Source: FEN-1279 sp964501535
GTDB taxonomy: Bacteria > Bacteroidota > Ignavibacteria > Tepidaquicellales > Tepidaquicellaceae
Assembly: GCA_964501535.1 (NCBI GenBank)
Contig: CAZCSV010000004.1
Span: 124,001-188,000 of the forward strand
DNA: 64,000 nucleotides
Reading direction: 5' to 3'
Part shown: positions 49,951 through 59,992 of the stretch, in pieces
How the letters are laid out: the number at the start of each line of letters is the position of its first letter
Position numbering within the stretch: position 1 is the stretch's first letter
Translations under genes and position numbers: made by a program
Notes under the pieces: generated by a model
What the model saw: the letters and a program-made list of their open reading frames with translations, nothing else
Database searches by the model: none
Told to the model about the DNA's origin: nothing

Positions 49951-51252
49951 ATGAGGGAAATTAAATTACTTTATGTTTTATTTGCTTTATTTTTGATGGT
50001 TTCGGGAGTATTTGCACAGGGTACATGGACGACTCAGACAAATCCGGTATCGGGGAGAGATGTTAACAGTGCCAGTGCCGTCGATGCAAACACATGCTGG
50101 ATGTGCGGAGCCACAACTTCAACGACATTGGGTTATGTAATCAGAACCACGAACGGCGGAACAACCTGGACAAATGTTACCGGTAATATGCCGTCTTCGA
50201 CATTCGGGTTATATACTATTAGCGCAATAAGTGTTAATGAAGCATGGGTCGGAGCGAGTGACGGTGGCGTGTATCACACAACAAACGGCGGAACGAACTG
50301 GACTTTTGTTACAATGCCAGCCCCTGCAACAGCATTTGTAAACGTAGTTCATTTCTTTAATCAAAACATCGGATTTATTCAGGGTGACCCGTCAGGAGGC
50401 AACTGGTGTTATTACTGGACGACAAACGCTGGAGTAAACTGGACCTGGGGACCGGCACCTTCGGCATCAGGAACAGAAGCAGGGTGGAACAACAGCTATT
50501 GCGCACTTGATACGCACAATATATGGTACGGAACCAACAATACGAAAATTTTCAAAGGCGGTTTAAGAAGCGGATTCACGGCTCAGACAACGGTCGGTGT
50601 TAATTCATTCGGTATAGCGTTCTGCAATGCCACAACGGGAATAGCTACAATGACGAACGCATCATATGCGGTTTTGCCGAATAACGTAACAGTTAACGGC
50701 GGAACAACATGGACAGCAGGATTCACACCTGCGGGCGTACAGTTTGGATTAAAAGCAATAATCGGAACTCCGTACGTATTCATGGCCGGAGCAAGGACAT
50801 CGGGCGGCGGAATATATTTAAGCACCAATTACGGAGTTAACTGGACTTCGATACATACAACTGGAACATCCGTATATGCTCTGGCATTCGCAAACGCGAA
50901 CACTGGATGGGCGGGTGCTTCGGGTGGTTCGATTTATAAATGGGCAGGAACACTGAATGAAGTAAACAGCAACAACACAGCGATTCCGACCGATTATAAA
51001 TTAGAGCAGAATTATCCGAATCCGTTTAACCCGTCAACAACGATAAATTATTCGTTACCAAAGGCTTCGTTCGTGACATTAAAGATTTATGATATATTAG
51101 GAAACGAAGTAAAGACGATAGTAAACGAATATCAGACAACAAACAACTACACATACACCGCAGATTTCTCAACGCTTTCATCGGGGATATATTATTATAC
51201 CTTAAAAGCGGGTGAATTCACGGCAACAAAGAAATTAATGTTTGTAAAATAA
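49951..51252 (+). CDS. T9SS-exported YCF48/BNR-repeat protein
   Basis: From ATG 49951 the protein has 433 residues with a signal peptide (LLYVLFALFLMVSGVFAQ). Residues 24-350 carry propeller repeats (RTTNGGTTWTNV, HTTNGGTNWTFV, STNYGVNWTSI), and the last ~80 residues are the type IX sorting domain (LEQNYPNPFNPST, IYDILGNEVKTI, LSSGIYYYTL, TKKLMFVK). It should be surface-exposed or secreted. Thr/Asn/Gly/Trp-rich composition is typical. A terminator follows, and another exported protein gene lies directly downstream, so the two may have related surface roles. Confidence 0.88.
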   Translation: MREIKLLYVLFALFLMVSGVFAQGTWTTQTNPVSGRDVNSASAVDANTCWMCGATTSTTLGYVIRTTNGGTTWTNVTGNMPSSTFGLYTISAISVNEAWVGASDGGVYHTTNGGTNWTFVTMPAPATAFVNVVHFFNQNIGFIQGDPSGGNWCYYWTTNAGVNWTWGPAPSASGTEAGWNNSYCALDTHNIWYGTNNTKIFKGGLRSGFTAQTTVGVNSFGIAFCNATTGIATMTNASYAVLPNNVTVNGGTTWTAGFTPAGVQFGLKAIIGTPYVFMAGARTSGGGIYLSTNYGVNWTSIHTTGTSVYALAFANANTGWAGASGGSIYKWAGTLNEVNSNNTAIPTDYKLEQNYPNPFNPSTTINYSLPKASFVTLKIYDILGNEVKTIVNEYQTTNNYTYTADFSTLSSGIYYYTLKAGEFTATKKLMFVK

Positions 51253-51274
51253 ACAATTTACTTATATAAGATTC

Positions 51275-51315
51275 ATGAGGCTGACACCTGTTTTTTTGGG
51301 TGCAGCCTCATTTTG
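51275..51315 (+). terminator. Intrinsic terminator between two T9SS genes
   Basis: A stem atgaggctg(a)cacc (51275-51288) pairs with ggtgcagcctcat (51299-51311) with one bulged A; a T-rich loop separates the arms and tttt follows. It ends the upstream gene and argues against the open frame that begins at 51300 inside the stem. Confidence 0.8.
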
Positions 51316-51335
51316 TAAATTCAAAAAAATTCAAA

Positions 51336-53312
51336 ATGAATAAAGTATTAAAATTTTTAGCAATTTTCTTTCTGGCTTTTCTGATAACATTAAATCTATC
51401 GGCACAGAATAAAGATTATCCGACAACGAGATTAATCATACCTCAGGCATACAAGCTCGAGCCATACAACATCGAAAATTTATTCGGTGTAGTATCCGTT
51501 GGAGCGTTTGACAATTACACAATTTCGACATCCGCAGGATTTATGGAATGCGATGTAATAGTGAACAGAGCGAATCCCCTGAATTTTGTAGCAACCGATA
51601 ACAGGATAATTACCGGGGCGAATTACGTTTTTTACACGACAAACGGCGGAGTAAGCTGGAGTTACTCGACCGTACCGACAAGTTACGGAGACCCGGTATT
51701 TGCGGCGGATGCGGCAGGGAATTTGTTTTTATCGTATTTATACAGTACAGGTGTTAGAATACAGAAATCGACAAACGGAGGACAGAGTTGGAATACAGCG
51801 GTACAGGTTGCCACAAACTATTATGCAGACAAAGAGTGGATTGCCTGCGACCAGACAAACGGGACATATAAGAATAACATTTACATGTCATATTTCAATG
51901 CGACATCGGGCAGTCAGCGAGTTGATTTCCACAGGAGCACCGATAACGGAGCAAGCTGGACGGGACCGATAATTCTTGCACCGACAGTGACAACCAATCC
52001 GGGACCCAACATAGTCGTGGACTGGACAGGGAAGGTATACGTTTTCATCACGACGAACACGGGAGCGGCGCTTGTAACTTCGAATGACGGTGGTGCGACA
52101 TTCGGTTCGGCCGTGACTGCCGCCGCATACATAGAGCCGGGAACGGTCAATGCAACAACGGGAAGATATTGCGTTAAGGGAAACATAAGAACGAACGGTC
52201 ATCCTCAGGCGGCGACCGATTTATCTAACGGACCATACAAGGGTTATGTTTACATATCGTATGCGGCAAATCCTCCGGGTCCGGATATAGCGAACGTATA
52301 TGTAGCGAGGAGCACAAACGCAGGATTGAACTGGAATTATCCCGTTTTAATAAATGATGACGGCGGAATAAACGACCAGTGGATGTCGGATGTATCGGTG
52401 GACGACGCCGGAAGAGTCTGGGTTTACTGGTATGATTCCCGTAATGACCCGTCCAATATATTAACGGAGATATACGGTGCGGTATCGACGAACGGAGGGG
52501 CGACGTTCTCACCGAACTTTAAGGTATCGAATCAGAATTTTAATCCGAATGCAATAAAGGAATATCAGGGAACAGACCACTATTACATTGGTGATTACAA
52601 CGGAATGTCGGGAAGGACATTCACGTTCCCGGTGTATGCAGGTCAGAATAATTCGAGAAATGATTACACTGCATATTTACCCGATTACGGAATGTCTTTT
52701 GCAAAATCGACAGATAATTTGACCGTAAACAATACCTCCGAGAACTGGGTCAGGATTCCGATGATGGGACCATACAGCGGAACTGTGAACTATTCGGCAA
52801 CCGTAACGCCAACGCCCGGAACAGGTTCAATCACGATTACGTGGCAACCGAGCAACGTAAAGGTATTAACGGGCACTCCCGATTCGTTGAAGATTCGTGC
52901 AACGACATCATCGAATTGTTCGTACGGGACATACACAGTAACCGTGACTGGTGCGGAGAGCGGCGGACCGAGAACGCATACAAGGACATACACATTGGTT
53001 GTCGGTTCAACTCCGAGCGGAATAAACAACGGAAATCAATCCGCATATCAGTATAATTTATATCAAAACTATCCGAATCCTTTCAATCCTTCAACGAGCA
53101 TAGAGTTTTTCCTGCCCAAGCAATCAGCAGTAACCTTAAGGGTTTACGATATAGTGGGTAAGGAAATAGCGACGCTGATAAACAACGACAAGAGAAAAGA
53201 GGGATTCCATCAGATTAATTTTGACGGAAGCAATTTATCTTCGGGTATTTATTATTACAAGATAAGTGCGGGGGAATTTACAGACATTAAGAAAATGATG
53301 CTGGTGAAATAA
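51336..53312 (+). CDS. T9SS-exported sialidase-fold (BNR-like) protein
   Basis: Starting at ATG 51336, the 658-residue protein has a signal peptide (KFLAIFFLAFLITLNLSAQ). Residues 80-460 show sialidase/BNR-type repeats (FYTTNGGVSWSYS, KSTNGGQSWNTA, RSTDNGASWTGP, STNAGLNWNYP) with WVYWYDSRNDPSN, followed by a beta-sandwich (about 480-570) and the C-terminal sorting domain (LYQNYPNPFNPSTSIEF, VYDIVGKEI, LSSGIYYYKI, IKKMMLVK). The sialidase Arg triad could not be confirmed, so enzymatic activity is uncertain. It should act outside the cell. A terminator follows at 53337. Confidence 0.87.
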   Translation: MNKVLKFLAIFFLAFLITLNLSAQNKDYPTTRLIIPQAYKLEPYNIENLFGVVSVGAFDNYTISTSAGFMECDVIVNRANPLNFVATDNRIITGANYVFYTTNGGVSWSYSTVPTSYGDPVFAADAAGNLFLSYLYSTGVRIQKSTNGGQSWNTAVQVATNYYADKEWIACDQTNGTYKNNIYMSYFNATSGSQRVDFHRSTDNGASWTGPIILAPTVTTNPGPNIVVDWTGKVYVFITTNTGAALVTSNDGGATFGSAVTAAAYIEPGTVNATTGRYCVKGNIRTNGHPQAATDLSNGPYKGYVYISYAANPPGPDIANVYVARSTNAGLNWNYPVLINDDGGINDQWMSDVSVDDAGRVWVYWYDSRNDPSNILTEIYGAVSTNGGATFSPNFKVSNQNFNPNAIKEYQGTDHYYIGDYNGMSGRTFTFPVYAGQNNSRNDYTAYLPDYGMSFAKSTDNLTVNNTSENWVRIPMMGPYSGTVNYSATVTPTPGTGSITITWQPSNVKVLTGTPDSLKIRATTSSNCSYGTYTVTVTGAESGGPRTHTRTYTLVVGSTPSGINNGNQSAYQYNLYQNYPNPFNPSTSIEFFLPKQSAVTLRVYDIVGKEIATLINNDKRKEGFHQINFDGSNLSSGIYYYKISAGEFTDIKKMMLVK

Positions 53313-53336
53313 ATCCGAGAGTATTTTGAAACAACG

Positions 53337-53372
53337 AAGTCCGTAGGGTATCAGCTTTACGGACTTTTTTTT
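53337..53372 (+). terminator. Intrinsic terminator
   Basis: Arms aagtccgta (53337-53345) and tacggactt (53358-53366) form a 9-base perfect stem with a 12-base loop and a run of T to 53372. It ends the preceding exported-protein gene; 53373-53489 is A+T-rich leader for hflX. Confidence 0.88.
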
Positions 53373-53489
53373 ATCTGTTCCGGATGTTTTGACGGGAAAA
53401 AAAGTGTTTATATTGATTCATTGTATATATTACATAAACTATGCTATTCACTTTTTTATGAAACGCATTTTTGATAATTTGAAAATAAT

Positions 53490-54791
53490 ATGATAGAAAC
53501 GAAGAGGGAAGCCGAAAGGGCAGTACTGGTTATTTTTGCAAAAAAAGGTGACAGTGCAATAAAAATAAACGAATCATTAGAGGAACTGAAGTTACTTGCC
53601 GGCACGTCCGGGGCGGATGTCATAAAGACATTTTACCAGGCGGGCACTGCGTCTGACCCGAGATTCATGATAGGAAAGGGTAAGGCGGATGAGATTGCGG
53701 AATATGCGGAAGATAAGGAAATATCTCTTGTTATATTCGAGAACGAGCTCTCGTATACACAGCTCAGGAATTTAGAGCAGAAGATAAAATGCAAGATACT
53801 TGACAAGTCGAATTTAATACTCGACATATTTGCAAACAATGCCCGGACGGCACAGGCAAAGCTTCAGGTAGAACTTGCACAGCTTGAATATTTGTTGCCG
53901 AGACTGACGAGGCAATGGACTCACCTTTCAAAGCAGTACGGCGGAATAGGGACAAAGGGACCGGGAGAAACGCAGATTGAGACAGACAGGAGGCTGATAA
54001 AAAAGCGGATTTCTGTTTTAAAGGAAAAACTGGAAAAGATTAACCGGCAGAGGAGAACGCAGGCGCTTGAGAGGAAAAATTATTTACGACTTTCGCTTGT
54101 TGGTTATACGAATGCGGGAAAATCGACATTGCTGAATCTGCTTACGGATGCAAATGTTTATGTGGAGGATAAATTATTCGCAACGCTTGATACGTCAACG
54201 AGGATGTTAAAGTTAAGCAATGCAAAGGCAAAGGAGATTGTGTCAAGATTTCCAAAAAAAGTGTTAATTTCAGATACTGTAGGGTTTATAAAGAATCTAC
54301 CTCACAATCTTATAGAATCTTTTAAATCTACTTTATGCGAAGTGGTTGAATCGGATATGTTGCTTCATGTGATTGACATATCGAATCCGAACTATGAAGA
54401 GCAAATGTCCGTTGTGAAAGATACGCTCGATGAAATAGGAGCGGGGAGCAGGAGGATTATAAATATATTCAACAAGGTTGACAGGTTATGTGATTTTGAT
54501 TTATTGAGTCATTTAAAGGAAGAGCACAAGGATTCGGTTTTCATGTCGGCAAGAAAGGGATTGAACGTAGAATACCTGTTGAACAATATTAAGGAAAAAC
54601 TGAGCGAGGGGTATGAAGAAAGAACCATAAGATTAAAGAAAGAAGATTATAAGTTATTGAATAAAATTTACAGACTTGCGGAAGTGGTGGAAGTAAAATA
54701 TTTTAAAACTTGTATAAAGTTAAAAATAAAAGGAACCAAAGAAAATACAGAATACATTGAAAAATTAATTTATGCAGACATCAAATTATAA
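53490..54791 (+). CDS. hflX: Ribosome-associated GTPase HflX
   Basis: The 433-residue protein has the HflX N-terminal domain (AGTASDPRFMIGKGKADEI, RTAQAKLQVELAQLEYLLPRL, GGIGTKGPGETQIETDRRLI) and a G domain with LVGYTNAGKSTLLNLL (G1), DTST (G2 region), ISDTVGFI (G3) and NIFNKVD (G4). HflX binds the large ribosomal subunit and splits stalled ribosomes after stress. The final 20 bases overlap the start of the acyl-CoA dehydrogenase gene, an unusual partner. Confidence 0.97.
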   Translation: MIETKREAERAVLVIFAKKGDSAIKINESLEELKLLAGTSGADVIKTFYQAGTASDPRFMIGKGKADEIAEYAEDKEISLVIFENELSYTQLRNLEQKIKCKILDKSNLILDIFANNARTAQAKLQVELAQLEYLLPRLTRQWTHLSKQYGGIGTKGPGETQIETDRRLIKKRISVLKEKLEKINRQRRTQALERKNYLRLSLVGYTNAGKSTLLNLLTDANVYVEDKLFATLDTSTRMLKLSNAKAKEIVSRFPKKVLISDTVGFIKNLPHNLIESFKSTLCEVVESDMLLHVIDISNPNYEEQMSVVKDTLDEIGAGSRRIINIFNKVDRLCDFDLLSHLKEEHKDSVFMSARKGLNVEYLLNNIKEKLSEGYEERTIRLKKEDYKLLNKIYRLAEVVEVKYFKTCIKLKIKGTKENTEYIEKLIYADIKL

Positions 54792-55950
54792 ACATCCCGA
54801 TTATTATTTACTGGACGAGCTTTTTACGGATGAAGAAAAAGCGATAAGGGATATGGTAAGGGAATTTATAAATCAAGAGGTACTACCAATTATAGAGAAG
54901 TATAATCAGGATATGAAGTTCCCGATTCATATTGTACCCAAGATGGCGGAGCTTGGGGTATTCGGACCGACTCTTCCTCCGGAATACGGAGGAATGGGAA
55001 TAAACAATATTGCTTACGGTTTGATAATGCAGGAGCTGGAGCGAGGGGACAGCGGTGTAAGGAGTTTTGCTTCGGTGCAATCGGGATTAGTTATGTATCC
55101 AATTTTCAAATTCGGCAGTGAAGAGCAAAAAAGATTTTGGCTTCCGAAGCTTGCGACAGCGGAGAAAATAGGATGTTTCGGGCTGACAGAGCCGGATTTC
55201 GGAAGCAATCCCGGCGGAATGATAACAAAAGCTGAAAAGGTAAGCGGGGGTTATTTATTAAACGGCGCCAAGATGTGGATAACGAACGGAACGATTGCAG
55301 ATGTAGCGGTTGTATGGGCGAAGCTTGACGGAAAAGTGAAGGGTTTTCTTGTTGAGAAAGGGACTAAAGGATTTTCCGCACCCGAGACAAAGGGAAAGTT
55401 ATCGTTGAGAGCTTCGGTCACATCGGAATTGATATTTGAGGACTGCATAATACCGGAAGAAAACATTTTACCCGGCAGCGGGGGATTGAAATCGCCTCTG
55501 ATGTGTCTGACTCAGGCGAGGTACGGTATTGCCTGGGGAGTAGTAGGGCTGGCAATGGAATGTTACGATACGGCATTGAACTATTCGTTGTCGAGGATAC
55601 AGTTCGGAAAGCCAATTGCGTCTTATCAGATTACCCAGGAAAAGTTAGCCTATATGCTTACGGAAATTACAAAAGCACAATTGTTATGTTATCATCTCGG
55701 TAAATTAAAAGACAGCGGAAAGATGAGGCCGCAGCATGTTTCTCTGGCGAAGAGGAACAACTGCGAGATAGCGAAAACGATTGCAAGCATATCGAGGGAG
55801 ATACTTGGTGCAAACGGAATTTTAGATGAATATCCGATTATGAGGCATTTAAATAATATTGAATCTGTCAAGACATACGAAGGGACTCATGAAATGCACA
55901 CATTGATATTGGGGGAGGATATAACAGGAATATCGGCGTTCGGGGATTGA
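54772..55950 (+). CDS. Acyl-CoA dehydrogenase, glutaryl-CoA dehydrogenase-like
   Basis: The 392-residue flavoprotein matches the glutaryl-CoA dehydrogenase branch: FGLTEPDFGSNPGGM, KMWITNGTIADVAVVWAKL, TQARYGIAWGVVGLAMECYDTAL, SRIQFGKPIASYQITQEKLA and VKTYEGTHEMHTLILG with the catalytic Glu in YEGTHE. The enzyme oxidises glutaryl-CoA and decarboxylates it to crotonyl-CoA in lysine/tryptophan catabolism, passing electrons to ETF. The Arg in LSLRASVTSE fits the glutarate-binding position, which favours the true activity, but no other pathway gene is nearby. It overlaps hflX by 20 bases. Confidence 0.88.
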   Translation: MQTSNYKHPDYYLLDELFTDEEKAIRDMVREFINQEVLPIIEKYNQDMKFPIHIVPKMAELGVFGPTLPPEYGGMGINNIAYGLIMQELERGDSGVRSFASVQSGLVMYPIFKFGSEEQKRFWLPKLATAEKIGCFGLTEPDFGSNPGGMITKAEKVSGGYLLNGAKMWITNGTIADVAVVWAKLDGKVKGFLVEKGTKGFSAPETKGKLSLRASVTSELIFEDCIIPEENILPGSGGLKSPLMCLTQARYGIAWGVVGLAMECYDTALNYSLSRIQFGKPIASYQITQEKLAYMLTEITKAQLLCYHLGKLKDSGKMRPQHVSLAKRNNCEIAKTIASISREILGANGILDEYPIMRHLNNIESVKTYEGTHEMHTLILGEDITGISAFGD

Positions 55951-56013
55951 AGGGTGATATAAAATTTATTAAAAATATAATTTTTAGATTTCAAAATTAG
56001 CATTGATTAAGAA

Positions 56014-57243
56014 ATGCGGGAATTTGACATACCGTTATATTACAGGAGCAATATAATATCGCAGGTAAAGAAGATGCGTCAAGAGAGAGATTTAAGAAAA
56101 AAGGATTATTCGCCTTCGGTACTGGATTTCGGACCTGTTACATTTTACATAGCGAGGCACTTCGGGTTTTGTTACGGGGTAGAAAATGCGATAGAGATTT
56201 CATATAAGGCATTAGAGGAAAATCCCGGGAAAAAAATATATTTAATAAGCGAGATGATACACAATCCCGAGGTCAACAACGATTTAATAGGCAGGGGTGT
56301 AAGTTTTATTATGAGTACTTCGGGTAAGCAGTTAATACCCTGGGAGAATTTAAATACGAACGATATAGTAATAATTCCCGCATTCGGGACCACGCTCGAG
56401 ATACAGAAAAAGCTGAATGAAATCGGCATTAATTTAATTAAATACGACACCACTTGTCCTTTTGTGGAGAAAGTATGGAACAGGGCGTCAGCGCTGGGAA
56501 AAGCCGATTACACGATAATAGTACACGGAAAGCATAAGCACGAAGAAACTAAGGCGACATTTTCGCACAGCAAAGAGAATGCTCCGACGTTAATAATCAG
56601 GGACCTCGAAGAGGCGAAAATTCTCGGCAGGGGAATACTCGAAGAAATTTCTGAGGAGGAAATGAAAAAATTGTTTGAAATTTTTTACGACAGGTACTCA
56701 AAGAATTTTAATCCCAAGCTGCACCTTAAAAAAATTGGTGTAGTGAATCAGACCACGATGCTTGCGACAGAGACCGAAGCAATATCGAATTATCTGAGAG
56801 ATATTATGATTAGAAAATACGGAGAGGAAAACATTAAGGAGCATTTTGCGGATACGAAGGACACATTATGTTACGCGACGCACGATAATCAGAAGGCGAC
56901 GCTTGCTTTACTCGAGCAGGATGCGGATTTAGCGGTTGTTGTAGGCGGATACAACAGTTCCAACACTTCACACATAGTAGAGCTTTGCGAGGAGAGGCTT
57001 CCCACTTTTTTTATATCGTCGGCGGGGAAAATTGTTTCCGATAAATTGATCGAACACTATAATATTCACACACAGGTTGAATTCCGAACCGAGAGTTTTA
57101 TTCCGGCAAAGGAAAAAGTAAAAATAATATTAACGAGCGGGGCATCCTGTCCCGATGCAATAGTAGAGGAAGTAATGAATAAATTACTGTCCTTTTTTAA
57201 AAACGTAAAGCCAATCGAAGAGGTACTAAACCGACTGTCTTAG
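56014..57243 (+). CDS. ispH: 4-hydroxy-3-methylbut-2-enyl diphosphate reductase, long form
   Basis: The 409-residue protein is IspH: FYIARHFGFCYGVENAI, IYLISEMIHNPEVNNDL, YDTTCPFVEKVW, HGKHKHEETKATF and LTSGASCPDAIVEEVM, giving the three Cys that hold the 4Fe-4S cluster. It is about 90 residues longer than E. coli IspH (316 aa); the long form with an N-terminal extension and an insert near 215-245 is known from cyanobacteria and several other phyla. It releases isopentenyl and dimethylallyl diphosphate, the last methylerythritol phosphate step. ispF, the other pathway gene here, is far away at 21118. Confidence 0.95.
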   Translation: MREFDIPLYYRSNIISQVKKMRQERDLRKKDYSPSVLDFGPVTFYIARHFGFCYGVENAIEISYKALEENPGKKIYLISEMIHNPEVNNDLIGRGVSFIMSTSGKQLIPWENLNTNDIVIIPAFGTTLEIQKKLNEIGINLIKYDTTCPFVEKVWNRASALGKADYTIIVHGKHKHEETKATFSHSKENAPTLIIRDLEEAKILGRGILEEISEEEMKKLFEIFYDRYSKNFNPKLHLKKIGVVNQTTMLATETEAISNYLRDIMIRKYGEENIKEHFADTKDTLCYATHDNQKATLALLEQDADLAVVVGGYNSSNTSHIVELCEERLPTFFISSAGKIVSDKLIEHYNIHTQVEFRTESFIPAKEKVKIILTSGASCPDAIVEEVMNKLLSFFKNVKPIEEVLNRLS

Positions 57244-57311
57244 ATACTTCCAAATAACGTTACTGAATCTTACGAAAAACTTCCTTAAATTCCGTTATTA
57301 AACAAGGTAAG

Positions 57312-57395
57312 TGTCATTGTGAGGGCTCTTTAATGGACGAATTATTTATCGATAAAATTTTTAAATAATCTACAGACAGGAGGCTTGCAATGACA
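57312..57395. repeat. Imperfect inverted repeat with tgtcattg/caatgaca ends
   Basis: In the 175-base gap between ispH and the catabolic operon, tgtcattg (57312-57319) and caatgaca (57388-57395) form perfect 8-base arms, continued imperfectly by gagggctc and ggaggctt. The structure resembles small dispersed palindromic elements but the loop is long and no target duplication was found. It may also influence the downstream operon's leader. Confidence 0.4.
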
Positions 57396-57418
57396 TTTTT
57401 TCTCTTAAAAGAATAATT

Positions 57419-59944
57419 ATGAAATCGTTATTAACGGATGCGCAGTTAAAAGCCGAAATAAGCAAGTGTGAATTCTGCGAAGAGAAACCCTGCAGGGAAG
57501 CCTGTCCGGTGGATTGTTCACCTGCAGACTTCATCATGGCGGTAAAGAAAGGCGGTAAAGCGGACTTTGAGAGAGCGGCGGCATTGATAATGGGGAGTAA
57601 TCCGCTGGGTGGTGTTTGCGGCTATGTTTGTCCGGATTACCACTGTATGAAAGCGTGTGTTCACAGGACGTTCGATAATGCGGTGCAGATACCGAAAGTG
57701 CAGGCGACAATAATATCAAATGCAAAGAAGCTGAACTGTATGCCTGATTTTGACAAAAGGGAAAAGAACGGATACAAGGTAGCGATAATTGGAGCGGGAC
57801 CCGCGGGGCTGGGAGCGGGATCGGTGCTTGCTCAAATGGGATACGAAGTTGAAATATTCGAAGAGAACAATAAGCCCGGGGGTATGTGTAATTTAATTCC
57901 GGATAACAGGTTGGATAAAAAGGTTTTAAAATCCGATATAGATTTTCTTTTAAAGTTAGGTAATATAAGAATTAATTGCGGAGCGGAATTTCTTGTAAAC
58001 GGAGAATCGTTAAGCGAAGATTACAAAAAGTCAACATGTGCCGGTGATGGGTATCCAGATAATTATGATGCAATAATTTTTTCTACCGGGCTTTCTAAGG
58101 AAATGCGGCTTGGTATAAAAGGGGAAGATTATGCATACGGCTGGATTTCTTTTTTAAAGGACCGGAAGAGGATAAAAATAAAGGACAGAAAAGTAGCCGT
58201 AATCGGGGGAGGTGCTGTTGCAGTGGATTGTTCGGTAACAGCCAGGGCAAGAGGAGCGAAATCGGTCGAGATGATTATGCTTGAAAAGACTGACGAGATG
58301 CCGCTGACGGAAGCTGAGAGGAACTTGATTTTGCAATACGGTATAGAAATAACGGGGAGGACAAAAATAAATTCTATAGTTACATCCGGCAACAGGGTAA
58401 AGGGGGTATACACACAAAAGGTTTTGTTACCGCCAAACAGGAAATTTCATCCCGGAAATATCATCGGCGACAAAAATTCAAAACCATTGTTCAGAAACTT
58501 CGATTTAGTAGTGGTTGCAATCGGTGCATATACGGATTTAGAAGTCAAGAAAGAAAGCGGAATATTTTATACCGGTGACATGATGAACGGACCTAAAACG
58601 GTAGTAGAGGCAGTTGCAGCGGGAAAGAACACTGCAATTATTGTTGACGCATACATTCAAAAAAAGAAACGCCCAAAGATAACCAGTAGTATAAAAAGCA
58701 AAGTAATTCTTAACGGAAGGAATTTATTGCCGGTAAGTCTTGAATCGGAATTTTTCGGAAAGAAAATCTTATCACCTTTTATTCTTTCAGCCGCACCGCC
58801 TTCGGACGGTTACGAACAGATGAAGAGTGCGTACGGGAAAGGCTGGGCGGGAGGAGTAATGAAGACGGCATTTGACAACGTACCGATTCACATTCCGTCC
58901 GAATATATGTTTGCCGTAACGCAGTCAACCTACGGGAACTGCGATAACGTTTCCGGTCATGCGCTTGACAGGGTTTGCAGGGAAACGGAAAAGCTGGTAA
59001 AGGAATTTCCCGACAGGTTAACGATGGCATCTACAGGCGGACCCGTAACGGGAAATGACGAAGAAGACAGAAAGGTATGGGTATCGAATACCAAGAAGCT
59101 TGAGGATGCGGGAGCAATGGGAATCGAATACAGTTTATCCTGTCCGCAGGGAGGGGACGGAACAAAGGGCGATATAGTTTCGCAGGATGCGGAGCTGACG
59201 GGAAAAATAATCGATTGGGTAATTGAAGCGAGCGATTACAAAACACCGAAGCTATTTAAGCTTACCGCGGCAGTCACTTCGATATACCCGATTATATCCG
59301 AAATAAAAAGAGTGTTTGAGAAATATCCGGGAAAGAAAGCGGGAGTAACCCTTGCTAATACATTTCCGAGTTTAGCTTTCAGGAAAGGCGGCAAAAAAAG
59401 CTGGGAGGAGGGAATAGTGATAGGTCTTTCGGGAGAAGGCGTTATTCCAATAAGCAATCTGACTCTTGCGAACGTATCTAAGCTGGGAATAGTAGTATCC
59501 GGGAACGGCGGTCCGATGGATTATAAATCTGCGGCGGATTTTCTTGCGCTGGGGGCGGAGACGGTGCAATTCTGCACCGCTGTGATGAAGTACGGTTACG
59601 GAATAATTGACGAGCTGCATTCGGGTTTAAGCTACCTGATGAAGGAGAGAGGATTAAAATCCGTGAAAGAGCTTATCGGCAGGGCGTTGCCGAATCCCGT
59701 AACTGGTTTTACGGATTTGACTTCACTGAAAAGGATTTCCGATGTAAACAAGAATTTATGCGAGCACTGCGGAAACTGCACAAGGTGTCCTTATCAGGCA
59801 ATTCGGCTGAACAGGAAAAAAGTGCCTGTTACCGACGCATCGAAGTGTATAGGGTGTTCAATATGTGTTCAGAAATGTTTTTCCGGGGCTTTATTTATGA
59901 GAGACAGGAACAAGAATGAACTGGAAGTGCTGAGCGAAGCATAA
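57419..59944 (+). CDS. Dihydropyrimidine dehydrogenase-type fused flavoprotein (PreT-PreA order)
   Basis: The 841-residue protein has the domain order of mammalian DPYD in one chain. N-terminal Fe-S Cys (CEFCEEKPCREACPVDC; CGYVCPDYHCMKAC) come first, then FAD-binding KVAIIGAGPAGLGAG near 120 and NAD(P)-binding KVAVIGGGAVAVDCS near 260. From about 430 there is an FMN barrel with EYSLSCPQGG at the catalytic Cys position, and last come two Fe-S motifs (CEHCGNCTRCP; CIGCSICVQKC). It should reduce a pyrimidine-like ring, or oxidise the reverse, in the cytoplasm. Its neighbours (SsnA, YgeY, PLP enzyme, hydantoinase) suggest that the actual substrate may be a purine-derived ring, the place taken by YgfK in E. 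coli. Confidence 0.87.
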   Translation: MKSLLTDAQLKAEISKCEFCEEKPCREACPVDCSPADFIMAVKKGGKADFERAAALIMGSNPLGGVCGYVCPDYHCMKACVHRTFDNAVQIPKVQATIISNAKKLNCMPDFDKREKNGYKVAIIGAGPAGLGAGSVLAQMGYEVEIFEENNKPGGMCNLIPDNRLDKKVLKSDIDFLLKLGNIRINCGAEFLVNGESLSEDYKKSTCAGDGYPDNYDAIIFSTGLSKEMRLGIKGEDYAYGWISFLKDRKRIKIKDRKVAVIGGGAVAVDCSVTARARGAKSVEMIMLEKTDEMPLTEAERNLILQYGIEITGRTKINSIVTSGNRVKGVYTQKVLLPPNRKFHPGNIIGDKNSKPLFRNFDLVVVAIGAYTDLEVKKESGIFYTGDMMNGPKTVVEAVAAGKNTAIIVDAYIQKKKRPKITSSIKSKVILNGRNLLPVSLESEFFGKKILSPFILSAAPPSDGYEQMKSAYGKGWAGGVMKTAFDNVPIHIPSEYMFAVTQSTYGNCDNVSGHALDRVCRETEKLVKEFPDRLTMASTGGPVTGNDEEDRKVWVSNTKKLEDAGAMGIEYSLSCPQGGDGTKGDIVSQDAELTGKIIDWVIEASDYKTPKLFKLTAAVTSIYPIISEIKRVFEKYPGKKAGVTLANTFPSLAFRKGGKKSWEEGIVIGLSGEGVIPISNLTLANVSKLGIVVSGNGGPMDYKSAADFLALGAETVQFCTAVMKYGYGIIDELHSGLSYLMKERGLKSVKELIGRALPNPVTGFTDLTSLKRISDVNKNLCEHCGNCTRCPYQAIRLNRKKVPVTDASKCIGCSICVQKCFSGALFMRDRNKNELEVLSEA

Positions 59945-59992
59945 TTTAAACGTATATGATATAAATTTATTTTAATTTCAATTTTAAAGGTA

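Noticed and set aside
51300..51335. Upstream start for the 658-residue T9SS protein
   Set aside because: It begins inside the stem of the preceding terminator; the ATG at 51336 gives a proper signal peptide.
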